From contig BSBN01001687.1 of assembly GCA_027924645.1 (NCBI GenBank), positions 248,001-312,000 of the forward strand: 64,000 nucleotides of DNA, written 5' to 3'. The notes under the pieces are model-generated. The model had not been told where the DNA came from, made no database searches, and saw nothing but the letters and a program-made list of their open reading frames with translations. Position 1 is the stretch's first letter; the number at the start of each line of letters is the position of its first letter. The translations under genes were made by a program, and so were the position numbers. Shown one piece after another: positions 35,062 to 46,607 of the stretch. Source of the stretch: Cunninghamia lanceolata. Taxonomy: Eukaryota; Streptophyta; Pinopsida; Cupressales; Cupressaceae.

Positions 35062-35095
35062 GGGAGGGGGTGTTAAAATATTAATCTTTACTTGG
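35047..35095. repeat. 10 bp perfect inverted repeat around Copia A polypurine tract/LTR junction
   Basis: CCAAGTAAAG (35047-35056) and CTTTACTTGG (35086-35095) are exact complements separated by 29 bases. The loop contains AAGGGAGGGGG and the first 15 bases of the LTR. The 5' LTR arm (CTTTATTTGG) has one change. Confidence 0.9.
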
Positions 35096-35573
35096 TAAAG
35101 GTAAAAATTATTTATTTGTTTTTTCATTTCTTAAATATTTGTATTTATAATACAAATTATTTTGTCTCATGTGAATATTCATGAGGATGACTTGCGTACA
35201 CATTCCTCTTGGAGGAATATTTGAGTTTAGCCACCTCCTTAAGTGGTTGACACTTTGCACACACCAAATTGATAGATGACATATGGGAGTTACATGCAAC
35301 TCCTTTTCTCACCTCTATTTATGAGGTGATTTTTCTCTCTTTCTCTCAACTCATTCTCTCATTCACGTGAATACTCTTCTTGTATTATTTTCAAGGCCTC
35401 TTGCCATCTTATATACATAGGGGTTTTTTTCTTTATTCCCCCCCTTCAAAAGCTCATCTCCATTGTTGATTTTGGTGTATGCTTCAGATTTGTGTTCTTC
35501 TTGGATTGGTAAATTTATTTCAAACAAATACTCTAAACTATTAATTCTTTCCTTTCTCCTCATTTTATTTTCA
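35071..35573 (+). repeat. Copia A 3' LTR
   Basis: 503 bp, starting TGTTAAAATATT after the polypurine tract and ending TTTTCA at 35573; CCTAC follows. Confidence 0.93.
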
Positions 35574-35578
35574 CCTAC

Positions 35579-37126
35579 ACTATAGGAACTGTATCTATTT
35601 AGGGCTACCTATCTATTCATTGCAGATGAGTGATATGTTTGTACTTTTACTTGAAATCCTTGGCCAATGTATTATGTATTTGATGACATATATGTTGATT
35701 ATAAAGTCACCTGCATTGGTTACCTCAACTTTCTCCCCATGTGGTTCTTATTCATGACCCCATTCATGAAGGGTAGGGTCCCACTTAGTTTGGGTGGTGT
35801 ATGAGGGAGCTGTCTTGGCTTTGTGGTTGGTGGAAAAGTACCCTCATCATATTCTTTCTCTTCTCTTCGACAATTTATATGATCATATCAATTGGTACAC
35901 TCTTGGTAAAATGGTAAAAAATATCACTAGTAATAAGAACAATTTAATGATTTTTATAACCAATTTTATATTGGATATGTACTTGTAGGTTACTCACTGT
36001 GATTCTATTTGTTGATTCATACAACTCTATATACACTTATACTTTGACTATGAAAGGACTATTTTTTATGTTGTTGTTAATATATACTACTATATTGATT
36101 TTGGTACCTATAATCATATTTGTACTTGTTTACACCTTAATGGGTGACAATTTGTCTAATTTTTGCAAGATGAATGTATAACTTTGAGAAGTATTGAAAA
36201 GGTAGAAATTTGTTAGCCATTCATTATATAAAATCAAGTAAATTGATGAGAAAGTGAATGATTTTTTTAAAATCATTATTATGTGAGGATGTGTACATGC
36301 ATGTTAACACTTATACATATACAAATACCTTGAAGATCATGGTAGCTAGTACAAGTAAGATTAACTTAAATAATTTACTTAAATGTCAAATACAATTCAA
36401 GATCACCTAAAAAATTAGATTAAATTTTATGAGTTTTTATTCAATTTTTGTAGACTTAGAAAGTGGCTTGTGACACTAGATATCGTTGTGCATCACTACC
36501 TAACATTGCATAATGTTTTTGCATATTGTGTAACACAACTTAATAGTTTGTCTCATTAAATATCATTGTTGTTACCTCTTTGTACCTTGTGGCCCAAATC
36601 AGTAAGTACGGGTGTCTTGGGAGTGTTAGTAAGTCCTCAATTCTAGTTTAGAAGAGTCAAGCCTTGTTTATAAGGTGTTAATCCATCTTTTGATCTTTCA
36701 TAGGTATAAAGTGGTATTTAGGTTTTAAATTAAACCTGAATAATGTAAAACCATGGGTATAATGTCCCAATGTGCCAAAAGGACTCATTTACTAAGCATT
36801 TGTACACTAACTAGAGTTCAAAGGGGTAAATAAGGGATGTTAGTGATGTTTTAAAACCTTAAAATTCTCAAACTGCTTGTACTCGCCTTTGGAGGGAGCT
36901 TGATTTTGAATAGAGGTCAACTTCTATTAGGGTTTTGATTGTTTTAGGATTCCTTTTAGAGTGTTACATGATGATATTGGTTTTTGAAATGATTTCTAGG
37001 GTTTTCTTTGGATAGCCCTGCATCTTCATCTCGTGGAGAATGTATAGTATTAGGTGGATGGAGCTTTTGAAGCTATGGAAATCAATGTAAAGCCCAAATA
37101 TATGTTAGTGATCATACAATGGTTTC
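35579..37126. other. no recognisable gene
   Basis: AT-rich DNA in which Copia A was inserted. Open pieces at 35794-36181 are hydrophobic, low-complexity and without a recognisable domain. Confidence 0.5.
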
Positions 37127-37800
37127 ATGATATTATTTCAAAGACTTCCAATCCATACTCATTGCACAATGAGATATCAAGGCTTGAAGAAAATTTTTGA
37201 GCAAATGGAAGCCATCTTACTTGATATTCTTGATGAGTGGTCAGGGAAAACCATCTCTGTCATGGATGACACTTCAAAATTTGCATTTCAAATCATAATC
37301 TACATAACAAAAAGCATATCAAAAGTCCTAGGAACACTCATGAGTCTGTATAGAGATAAGGACCATTATAAGGTTTCAATAGCTTGTATGTATGAAGAGA
37401 ATCTTTAAACCTTTTGAAAGTTTATTAACATGTTGCAAAATCTTGTCTACCATCAAAAAACATGAGAAACATGTGCAAACCAACATCATGTAGGTCTGAC
37501 AAAGGTTTAGAAGAATGAAATCTCCAAATATCAAGGTAATGTTTTAAGGGTTTTACGCTTGTGAGATTGTTGTTAACAAGGTGCAGATACACTGGTGCAC
37601 AGTGGATGAGACAAAAGGTTGTAAGAGACAACACAAAGTGAACCCATGAGGGTAGATGCTAATGATCTTGGAGGTCTGACAGAGCTAGCAAAGGCCTAAA
37701 GTGATAGTGAGAGTATGAGTTTGCTGTTGAAGGATTTATGCTCCTTTCCCCATGGGACTATGCCAATCATTAGAAGAAAACAATGAGCATAACCTCTGTA
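37127..37800 (+). pseudogene. doubtful cytochrome P450-like fragment
   Basis: The open piece 37127-37408 contains MEAILLDILDEWSGKTISVM, then DDTSKFAFQIIIYI. Its layout is reminiscent of the helix C-D region of CYP85-clan plant P450s. Near 37740 the reading YAPFPHGTMPI faintly recalls a heme-loop PFGxGxxxC, but no cysteine is present. Intervening stops abound. It may be only chance similarity; I list it so that it can be tested. Confidence 0.22.
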
Positions 37801-38109
37801 GTTAGGCAGTGCAGTGATCAGTCACATAGAGATCTACACGTGAGCAGATGATAGTGATCCAACTAGGCCAATGTCCTTGCCCTAGAGGTCAGTATACCTC
37901 TGAGAAACCTTGTCAAATATCAAAGGCCTATGTGGTTCATGATCAGTTTGTGTAGGCTATTTTATAGGTTAGTCAAGTCTCAACAAGACATGTAGAGTCT
38001 CTTCAGGGTTAGAGTATGAAACAACAATGACAAAGAGTGTATAGAGGTACAAAGATATGATGACTATGCTACAAAGATTTTATGGTTCCACTTCTTCAAA
38101 ATGATTAGC

Positions 38110-39390
38110 AAAAACTATAATTGATGTTCTTCTCCTTCTTGTACACTTATGAGAAGTAGAACCATAAAATCTAGTGCTTGTGTGCTTGCAAGTGTAGGAG
38201 TAACAAAATTACCCTACACAATGTTTTGGCTTTGTTGTATTACAACAAGTTCTATCATTAGGCTATTTGGGATTGGCAGTGATCTTCAAGATGCATGTTG
38301 CCTTCCACATGTACCACTCTTTTCTTTTCATATAGGTTTATTCTCATATATTCTAATGTATACTCTTGCACCCTAATAATGTTCAGTCCCATGCTTTTGA
38401 AATCTAATTGTGTGAACAAGCTATGCCATTTGGGGTTCTTCAAAGCCTTGGGAGGTTTTAATTCATTAGATACTAATTTCTACTCATACATTGATGCATC
38501 TAGGTTTTCTTCCTTTCATTTTTTTAATTAAATATTTGGGACCAAATACAAACTTCAATGGTTGTAAAAAATCCTTGCCCCACCTATAATCTCTAGCCAA
38601 TTATTTTGTCAAAACATCTTTTTCCACAAAAATGGTAAATTTTATGGTGAAAGTAGTCTTTGATGGCTGGATTTTACTAAAGTTCCATCTTGGAAATAGC
38701 TCATAGTTATTGCATGAGCCAAATTATGAACTAAATTAATGTACCCTATGATTGGAATTGATTTACCATTTATTTCATTCAACCAATCCTCACTTTTGTA
38801 TTCTTGATTGACAAAAAAGATTTCTTTGTCTTATTGATTGTTCCTATAAGATTACTATGTGTTTGCCTTGTGGCACAAATGTATCTCATGCTTGTGTTCT
38901 TATTACACAACTAAGACAAGAAGCTCCCTTTAATTGCTTCTTCCTTATGCCTAATAAAAACTATGATTGATATCCATCTTATTCTTCTTGTACATTCACT
39001 AGAAGAATGACATAAGCTAGTGCTTGTGTTCTTAGAAGTGCAAGAGTAGGAAATTACCTTGTGTAACATTTTGTCTCAGTTGTCCTATAACAAAGTTCTA
39101 TCATTAAATTCTTTGGCATTGGTAGTAATCATCAAGGTGCATCATGCATTCCACACATACCATAATTTTTCTTTTTCATTTGGACCCATTTCCCTATATC
39201 TCTCACTCTACACACCTGCACCTCAACAATATTCAATCCCATGCTTGTGAAATCTACTTGTGTGATTTAAGTGAGGAATTTGAGGTTCCTTAAGGCCTTG
39301 GAAAGTTACAATTAGTTATAATCTAATTTATACTCCTATTCTATGCCTCTATTTTTTCTACCATTCAATTTTTAATTGGAACTTTGTAGC
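38110..39390. repeat. diverged direct repeat, two ~430 bp copies
   Basis: 38110-38530 and about 38960-39390 align along their length. Shared blocks are CTTCTTGTACA, AGTGCTTGTGTxCTTxxAAGTG, ACAAxGTTCTATCATTA and CAATCCCATGCTTxTGAAATCTA, followed by a CCTTGGxAxGTT block. They are roughly three-quarters identical by eye. Neither copy has a protein signal or LTR-like ends. Confidence 0.7.
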
Positions 39391-39414
39391 CACATATATC
39401 CCCTTCCTTTTTTA

Positions 39415-40330
39415 TGGAACTAGAGGTGCCAAATATGCTTCCTACACTAATCTATGAGAGGAGGTATGCACAAACAAATTAAATCTTTGCAGTTACAAGG
39501 AAAAATACATAATAAAAACAATATACCAAAACACAATGATTTACATGGGGAAAACCCTTTTGGAAGAAAAATACACACTCTAAATAAAATAATATATTAT
39601 TAAATAATCAAAGGTTACACTACACTTACAGAGTCTAAGCCTTTACAGGAGTATAACTAGAGATCTAGAGTAATTCCGATAGTAGAATAGTACCTACAAA
39701 ACTCATTATCAAAACCTCCATCTCAAGCACCCAATAAATAGGAGAGGAAATACATGAAACCATCAAATGGTAATTAGAAAACCATGAGCTAAAATTACCC
39801 AACATGTGATGCCCAAATCCCAAGATGAGTCCACAAGATAAAAATAACATATTCAATCCACTTGTAATAAAATCATCATAATCCACTCACCAACTTGGGC
39901 ACTCCATTTTGGCTCCATTATCTCTATTCAAATATTCCTTATGAAATGTCATAACACATCATAAGTTGGTCAACATGTGTAACTCCCTCTTACAACTCTT
40001 TTATGTGTAATAGATGTTTTTACATTTCCAAAATGTGGGAGGCCCAACTTTTGGAGGCCATAACTTTTGATCTGGAAGGCTGGTTGTGCCCCATTTTTTT
40101 AAATTGTAGATCTCAAAGAGATCTATGTATTAGAAATCCAAGAACTAATTCTAAACAACCTAGAATAATTATTTTAGCAAAAAATGAACACTATAGCCCA
40201 TAATTTGAGTTTTTTGTTTTATATCCCAAAAATTGCATTTTTTGTATTCTTAAAATTAAGAGCAAGGTTGACACCTTTCATAACATTCTCCCATTTTTCA
40301 AACACCTTGCAAGAGCAAAGGGAGTACCAA
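39415..40330 (-). mobile_element. LTR plus short internal stub of a Copia D-family element
   Basis: 39415-40285 aligns with the LTRs of Copia D: CTTCCTACACTAATCTA near the left edge, GGGGAAAACCC, CAAGCACCxxxTxxATAG. It begins TG and ends ACA. Immediately right, TTCTCCCATTTTTCAAACACCTTGCAAG matches the D polypurine-tract side and 3' untranslated part, then homology ends near 40330. So this is a minus-strand 3' LTR with the rest of the element missing. No target duplication was found. Confidence 0.7.
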
Positions 40331-40600
40331 GACTATTGGGATTAGGTGCCATTCACCTTGAAAATCCTTAGACATGTTTTAATTGTTTTAATTAACATCA
40401 TTGATAAATAATTGTTAGGTCTCTAAGGAACCTGGAGAGGGTAGACTTGAACACCCCTCTATGTGGTAGAAAAATTATTTATTATTATTATTTGAACTCA
40501 CATGTAATTTCAATATCATTTAAGTTAGGAGCTACTTTTGGGAAGATATTGAAAATCACCCCACTTCTTCATATATCATCCAGCTTCCATGTCAACAACC
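40331..40600. other. no recognisable gene
   Basis: Short AT-rich spacer between an LTR fragment and the low-complexity reading frame. Confidence 0.4.
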
Positions 40601-40652
40601 TACGCAAAATAATGCCCATACAAGACCCAAAATCACAATCAAAGGCAAGGCC

Positions 40653-43189
40653 ATGCATCTATTATATGAGTTACTATATCCAAATGATGATGATGAGGAC
40701 CTTGTAGATCATGATGAATATGTTGCATCCGACCAATCCAAAAATAATTCCCATAGAAAATCCAAAATCACAATCAAAGGCCAGACTATGCATCCATTAG
40801 ATGTAATCCTTTATCCAAATAATGATGATGATAGTCTTGTAGATCAAGAGGAATATACTAATGATGATGATAGCCTTATAGATCAAGATGAATATACCAA
40901 TACTCCTAGCACACGCAACCCCTCACATCTAAATCAAATATCTATTGGTAATCCTTATGCTACCTTATATAAGGGAAACACCATTCTAGCTTCTTCATCC
41001 TATGAAAATCCTCCAACCTCACAACCTTTGCAATCCAACTCCTCCCATTAATCCAAATGTTTGAATCCTCCATCTCCACAACTTTTACAATCTAACTCCT
41101 CCCATCAAGCCAACCATCACCCAATCCAAACATCTAATTCACCATCTAGTCCTAACACATCCAAATGGTCCTATTTAGATTTTCTCCTTCTCCAAGGACT
41201 ACTAGCAAAGGATACTAAGAACAAAAGAAAAAGAAAAGTTTTGGAGTCATGTAACTCCACTCATCCAAAGCCATCCCCATCTAGCAGATGCACACATGTT
41301 GTCACCAATAAAATCATCAATCCATCATCTCTCAAACACATCCAAGAGCCCACATCTACTAAGCCTATCCAAAGGTCACCTAGTAACTTCCATAATCAAA
41401 CATCGTCATGCACTCAAATGCCTATGCTTGAACCTATCAAAAAGTCTCTTAGTACCATCCTTGTCCAAAATCAAACACTATTCTACAAATTAATGCCCAT
41501 CAAGCTTATCAAAGATCCCTTTGTCCCAAGCTCAAGTCAAAACCCATCATGCAATCATGTTGTTGACCATCTAAAGGATATCATAGTTATCCAAGAACTA
41601 CCTATCTTATCATCCAATCTATTAGATATATGTCAAGAAAAAATCCAAATCATACCCAACTGTGTCCCCATCCAAATCAAGATCAAAGCATCCCGACTCA
41701 TTCTATCCATGATCAAGATCAAACTATCCAAGTTTCTCCCATCTATGATCAAGATCTTATCCATGATTAGGAAATCCAAACTAATCCTATCCAATATCCA
41801 ACTAGTCCTATCCATCATCGAACAACATCCACTTCCCATAATGAGGCACTTAGTCCCCATGAACACATAGACAATCAAGTAGGTGACATTGATCATATCA
41901 AGCATATAAATGAGCAAGCTACCACTAAGCATTAAAATGATCAACCTGCATGACAAGCACAAATAATGATCAAGGAATGACAAGAACAAACAATGATCAA
42001 GGTACAACAAGAAAAAATAATGATCATGACATGACAAGTGTAAACAATGAGAAAGCACAAGCGTCTTATCAACTAGGATCTACCACCTTCATTAAGTCAG
42101 AACTTCTTGCAGATGGAACAATAACAAGTAATAATAGTTCTTGAAAACACACCAATGGGCTAGCATTATTCTTCAAAAACAACAATTATCCTATTGCAAA
42201 TAATATATGTAAAAGTGTGAACTATCAAGGAAAAGGATTGGGCCTTCATGAGTAGAGCATCCTAGACCTTATCCCAATCTACATCAATCATGGTCAAGGC
42301 ATTGAATACAAGTCTTCCAACAAGCAATCTAGTGGTGTTAATGATACTTCAATGGTCACTGAGGAAACTTTGTCCAATGAAAGCATCAAGATAGGGACTA
42401 CTTATAGCCTCTATAATCATTCCACCTCCACTATCCCCACCATTAAACTAAACCCATCAATTGGGACCAACAAGATTATAGAGAATATAAAGTTGAGGAT
42501 CAAAATCAAACATCAAAGGTGACTGAATCCAACAATCAAGGACACATAAAAGCAATTTGGGTCCCAAAGAAAAGTAGACCAATCAAATCAAGAAAAGAAA
42601 AATATCCAAATCTAGCAATCACTCACAATGTGGAGCTACATCAAAAGACACATGTTGCATATAATAGGTGTACGCCACATTCTATGTTGTATAATAATTT
42701 TTGTCCTAAATGTCCAAATCAAGTGATCACTCAAAACACGGAGCCCCATCAAAAGATTCACCTTGCATATAATAGGTGTCCACTGCCTTCAAGATTATAT
42801 TCCCTCCCAACACATAAGGTGTATAAGAATGTTGGTCCTAATCACTATCCTAATCCACGATCCAAATTTTGTAATCCACCATCCCAAGTATGGTGAGTCA
42901 AGAATCCTCCAACCCAATCTAAATCTCTAATACATCCACCTAAATCTTACAATGCTTAGTCACCTAATTTCACATTTAACATCCCCCATTCCAATCTAAA
43001 ATCATGCCTCAAATAGAAAACCCCACATCCCAAATCCACCACATTGTGGTAGAAACACTTTATCATAAGGGTTATGATGTTACCTTATCAATATGTAAAT
43101 ATTTAGATAAGGCCAACTTTGTTATTAATGAGGATCACAACAACATCAATGGGTTGTACAAGAGTGCTATGATCCTAATGAAGCAGTAA
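40653..43189 (+). pseudogene. low-complexity, Asn/Ser/Pro/Ile-rich broken reading frame, unknown
   Basis: One frame runs from 40653 to 41870 with a single stop (TAA at 41049), about 405 codons. It opens acidic, with a duplicated unit (LYPNDDDEDLVDHDEY and LYPNNDDDSLVDQEEY, then NDDDSLIDQDEY). It continues Ser/Pro/Asn-rich (HQANHHPIQTSNSPSSP) and ends in Ile/Lys/Ser repeats. Further pieces are 41950-42144 and 42519-42896, the latter holding two copies of a unit around HQKTHVAYNRC and HQKIHLAYNRC. The last piece is 43004-43189. I recognise no enzymatic domain. Position and strand fit an accessory region of a Ty3/gypsy element ending at the polypurine tract at 45175-45188, but this is inference. 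Confidence 0.45.
41950..42057 (+). repeat. 27 bp minisatellite, four copies
   Basis: Four consecutive 27-base units of the type ATGACAAGNACAAANAATGATCAAGGA. In frame they encode MTSTNNDQG, MTRTNNDQG, TTRKNNDHD and MTSVNNEKA. The unit length is a multiple of three, which fits expansion inside a former coding sequence. Confidence 0.88.
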
Positions 43190-45174
43190 CTCTAGGTAGG
43201 TCACTATTGGCATGTTATGACAAAAGCATCTACAATGACTATATCAAACAATAGGAACATGTGAAGACACTTGGAATATCAAGTTATTAATGTCATCCAA
43301 TTAGTGAAGCAGGAAAATCACAAAAGTCAGAAAAATAGAAAAAATAAAAAAAATTAAATTATTTAAAAAGTAAATAGAAAAAAATTGTCCAATGGTGAAA
43401 ACCATTCTTTTGGTGCCTTGGACAAGTACCATGATGAAAACCCATTCATGGGCATCATGCATAAAATCCAATTTCCATGAGCACCCTACACTTGGGGGCA
43501 AGCCTCTCCCATCCTATCATTCATATCCTATTACTCCCATCCTATCCTACCGATCCATTATATCCACATGCCTATCCCATCATCTCCCCAATCCATGATC
43601 CCTTCCTACTTTTTACCCTTGATAAGGATAGGGCATAATGTTGAAACATGCTTTGGACATCTCTTGATGTACCCAATATTTTACAATCAATCCTACCATC
43701 ATATCATCACAAGCCTTGCAACATAACATCATGAGTGGAATATCTAGAGTGGAGCATGTTATTCCTATGTGGTGTAGTCCTTGGAGATCCTCTCCTAAAC
43801 CCCTCCCTCCATCCATCCATCATGAATCTCTCATCCATCCCATCCATTATTGACAATCCCTTAATCCTTCCATCTAATCCTTCTTTCATCCTTGCCCCTA
43901 AACTTGGTTTTCCCTTGTCATTGATATCCAAAAAAAGGCTATCCATATTAATCCAATGTAACCATCCCATAGAAAAGAAAAGAAATAAATCCAATTGTAA
44001 GCAACCCTTAATCCATGCCAATCTAGCCAAGAAATTGAAGAAAATCATCCAAAAACATCCATTAGTTTTATTCCTAGCCTTGTTGCAAACCTTATCAACT
44101 CAAATCATCCTCATCAGGATATATCATTCCTAATCCTCATGTTGTTCTTAGGATATATCATTCCCACATCAACAACACTATCCTCATCATCAATCAATCA
44201 ATCATCAGTTTTTAGCTTGACATGAGCAATAACTCTTGTTTGTCTCTGTGATCATTTGTGCATGCTTGCTTATGTGTATTATCATTTTGTTTTTTAGTTT
44301 TTCTATCACAGTACCCCCCAAGGTTGTCAAATGCCTTGTGATATGCTAGGGCATCTTTTTTTTTGTTGTCCTATCATAGTACCCATCAAGGTTGCCAAAT
44401 GCCTTGATATGTGCTGTGACATCCTTTTTTCTACTTGTGAGGAAGTCCTCTATGCATGGGATACATCGTCACCTTGGTCTTTATACCCTGGTGCATAATA
44501 TCTCATTCTATATTAAAATAGGTGCTTGCCATATATCAACATAATACTTGCATTCAAGACCACTCACTCGTTATCCCACATGTACATTATCCATTATCAT
44601 CTATCCTTTATCATTTGATCTGGTCTTAAGTCTTGTGCTCATGATCTAACTTAGGAAAATAATTAGTTAGTTAATTCATTCTTATTTTTGAGTTAGCTCT
44701 CTAACGTCATCATTCTTCTACAATAGGTTTGATAACCAAATAAAATTAACCACCTCATTCCATTTATTTCCTCTTAACAGATTTCTCGCTTACACTAATC
44801 AAAAACAATAAATATCATCTAATCATATCAACATATCTTTCATCCACCTTGTCCATTTGTATCTATTCATCCTTTAATCTCCTATCCATCATCCTACAAT
44901 CCTTCTTCTACATAATCATCCAATCCCTTTCATCCATCATTAACCTCCAATCTTCTATCCTCCTCCTTTCTCATCCATCATATGTTTTCATCCATTTCAA
45001 GAGCACACCCATGTTCTTCAAACCTGCTTATACTCTCGAGGGGCATCATCCCTTCATCATGCTAACACCATGTTTTATCAATTTTCTCATCAACTGGTCA
45101 TATCACCCTCATGTTCATCCTACAAGCACTATATTTTATCTTTATTTGAAACAACACTATAAAAACATCATCTC
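43190..45174. other. non-coding, C/T-rich stretch, probably 3' untranslated part of a gypsy element
   Basis: The plus strand is strongly pyrimidine-rich with many ATCC/CATCC words (43500-43620, 43780-43860, 44820-45010). A motif typical of gypsy 3' regions, CACTTGGGGGCAAGCC, lies at 43488-43503. Apart from the tandem duplication at 44303-44430 I see no ordered structure and no protein. Confidence 0.5.
44303..44430. repeat. 68 bp tandem duplication
   Basis: CTATCACAGTACCCCCCAAG at 44303 recurs as CTATCATAGTACCCATCAAG at 44371. Both continue into GGTTGxCAAATGCCTTG and a T-rich end. The two units are imperfect. Confidence 0.85.
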
Positions 45175-45188
45175 AAAGAGGGGCAAAA
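45175..45188 (+). promoter_or_regulatory. polypurine tract of a gypsy-type element
   Basis: AAAGAGGGGCAAAA immediately precedes TGTAAATACC, a common polypurine tract/LTR junction of Tat/Ogre-like Ty3/gypsy elements. It implies that the sequence to the left is an element interior. Confidence 0.65.
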
Positions 45189-45830
45189 TGTAAATACCTA
45201 AAATTGTGTGTTGCATTTTTGTTGTCACTTCATCTACATCTTTTTCCTCTAAATTAATGAATAAATCTCATTTAGTTAATTAATCATTTCATTTCCCCTT
45301 TCAACATTAATTAAATAATTTCTAATTATTTAATTAATCAATTTAATTTCCAAAATTCCATCTCAAATAAATAAATAAATAAATTTATTTATTTAATTCT
45401 AACATTATCCCCATTCTCATGAATTAAATAAATTTATTTATTTAATTCCCTAATTTCCTCTTGTTCCACATTTAATTAATTAATTAATTAGTTTCCTAAT
45501 TTATCCATGTACACATAATTATTTAAAATAAACAAATAATTATACACTATCCAATTCACTCATCAATCAAAATCAGTTAACTAAGTTAATCAATTTAGTT
45601 CACTCTCAATCAGAACTAGTTAATTATTTAGTCAATTTAGTTAACTGATCAATTGTAAGATTCTTGTTGAGATTTCTGAATAATATATTGAGTTTCTTTG
45701 GGAGTGGGGTTTTTCTCCCAAAACAATTTTCCCCATGTAAATCATTGTGTTTTCCCCATGAGTTCATGTTCTCATTGGTTTGAAGTTTATAATCTGTTGT
45801 TGTGAGTGTGTTGGGTGGAGTACACCCTCA
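45189..45830 (+). repeat. LTR-like segment between polypurine tract and primer-binding site
   Basis: Starts TGTAAATACC and ends near TACACCCTCA. It is followed after a few bases by TGGTATTAGAGTGAGAG (45836-45852), a primer-binding-site-like sequence. The first part (to ~45650) is rich in TTAATTAA/AATTAATT words. The last ~170 bp (GGGGTTTTTCTCCC, TTTTCCCC) look like an R-U5 end. It may be one LTR shared by two element copies, or two LTR pieces abutting at a second TGTAAGATT at ~45655. Confidence 0.5.
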
Positions 45831-45999
45831 TGAAGTGGTATTAGAGTGAGAGTATCCTGAATGTGCAAAAAGATCATCGAATAGTGAGGCAGTTTTTGCT
45901 AGGACCTTGAGATAGTGAGTTTGAAGGTAGAGGTAGAACCATCGATTTGAGGTAGCTTTGCACTGAGAAATTTTTATAGTAAGTGTATAGTAGAATGAA

Positions 46000-46607
46000 G
46001 AAAATCAAGATGCCTCCATGAAGAAACCGTGGTGGTAGAAATACTATTGTGATAGAAGAAGGGTTTAGATCTCTATAGAGGCAGATTCATGCAATCCAAG
46101 AGGAACTAAGAAGAGGGTTTGAACCAAGAAAGAGATATGAAAGTGAAAAGATGAAGATGATGCAACCCAAGAGGATATATAATCTAAAAAAAATAATGGA
46201 GAAATGGAACCTAAACAAGTTAGACTGTTGAAGGCCATAACAAAAATTGGGAAAAGGCCAAAGATTAATATCTCTACTTATTCTGGTAGTCTCAATCCAA
46301 AAGAAGTGATAGATTGGATCAATGCTATGGAGGACTATTTTGAATATGAAGAAATAGTAGATCCTAAGAGGGTTAAGTTTTCCAAGACCAAGCTCAAAGT
46401 TCATGCTGGAATTTGGTGGAAGGAGGTGCAGTTAGAAAGAAACTAAAGAGGAGAAAAGAAGATCACCAGATGGGATAGAATGGTGGATAAATTGAAGAGA
46501 TAGTTTATTCCCATGGATTATGAGTTGGAAGTTTTGAAGAAAATGCAAGGTTTGAGACTGTTATATATGAAAAAATGAATGATAAGACTAGCATGCACAC
46601 TAGATCA
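46000..46607 (+). pseudogene. Ty3/gypsy gag, 5' part
   Basis: After the primer site at 45836 a Gag-like sequence begins at about 46011 (MPP-type start, stop soon after). It then shows RPKINISTYSGSLNPKEVID, DWINAMEDYFEYEEIVDPKR and VRFSKTKLK-type AGIWWKEVQLERN. A stop at 46444, KITRWDRMVDKLKR with a second stop, and FIPMDYELEVLKKMQ follow. This is the retrotransposon-gag domain of chromovirus or Tat-like gypsy elements. It breaks off at 46607 where Copia C is inserted; the sequence beyond C (61388 on) does not clearly continue it. Confidence 0.85.

Larger units (their letters stand above)
22102..35573 (+). mobile_element. Copia A: Ty1/copia retrotransposon, interrupted by Copia B
   Basis: LTRs of 514 bp (22102-22615) and 503 bp (35071-35573), flanked by CCTAC at 22097-22101 and 35574-35578. 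The left LTR has lost its initial TG (TATTAGAA against TGTTAAAA), while both ends finish in CA. The primer site TGGTATCAGAG starts at 22616, and the polypurine tract AAGGGAGGGGG ends at 35070. Gene order gag, protease, integrase, reverse transcriptase, RNase H defines copia. All parts carry stops or frameshifts. Without the nested Copia B (27258-34664 plus one duplication) the element is about 6.1 kb. Confidence 0.95.

Noticed and set aside
35794..36181. Small membrane proteins (hydrophobic frames)
   Set aside because: AT-rich sequence naturally gives Ile/Leu/Phe-rich frames; no supporting motif.
41633..42058. 141-codon minus-strand Leu/Asp-rich frame
   Set aside because: Antisense of repeat-rich, broken plus-strand sequence; composition-driven.
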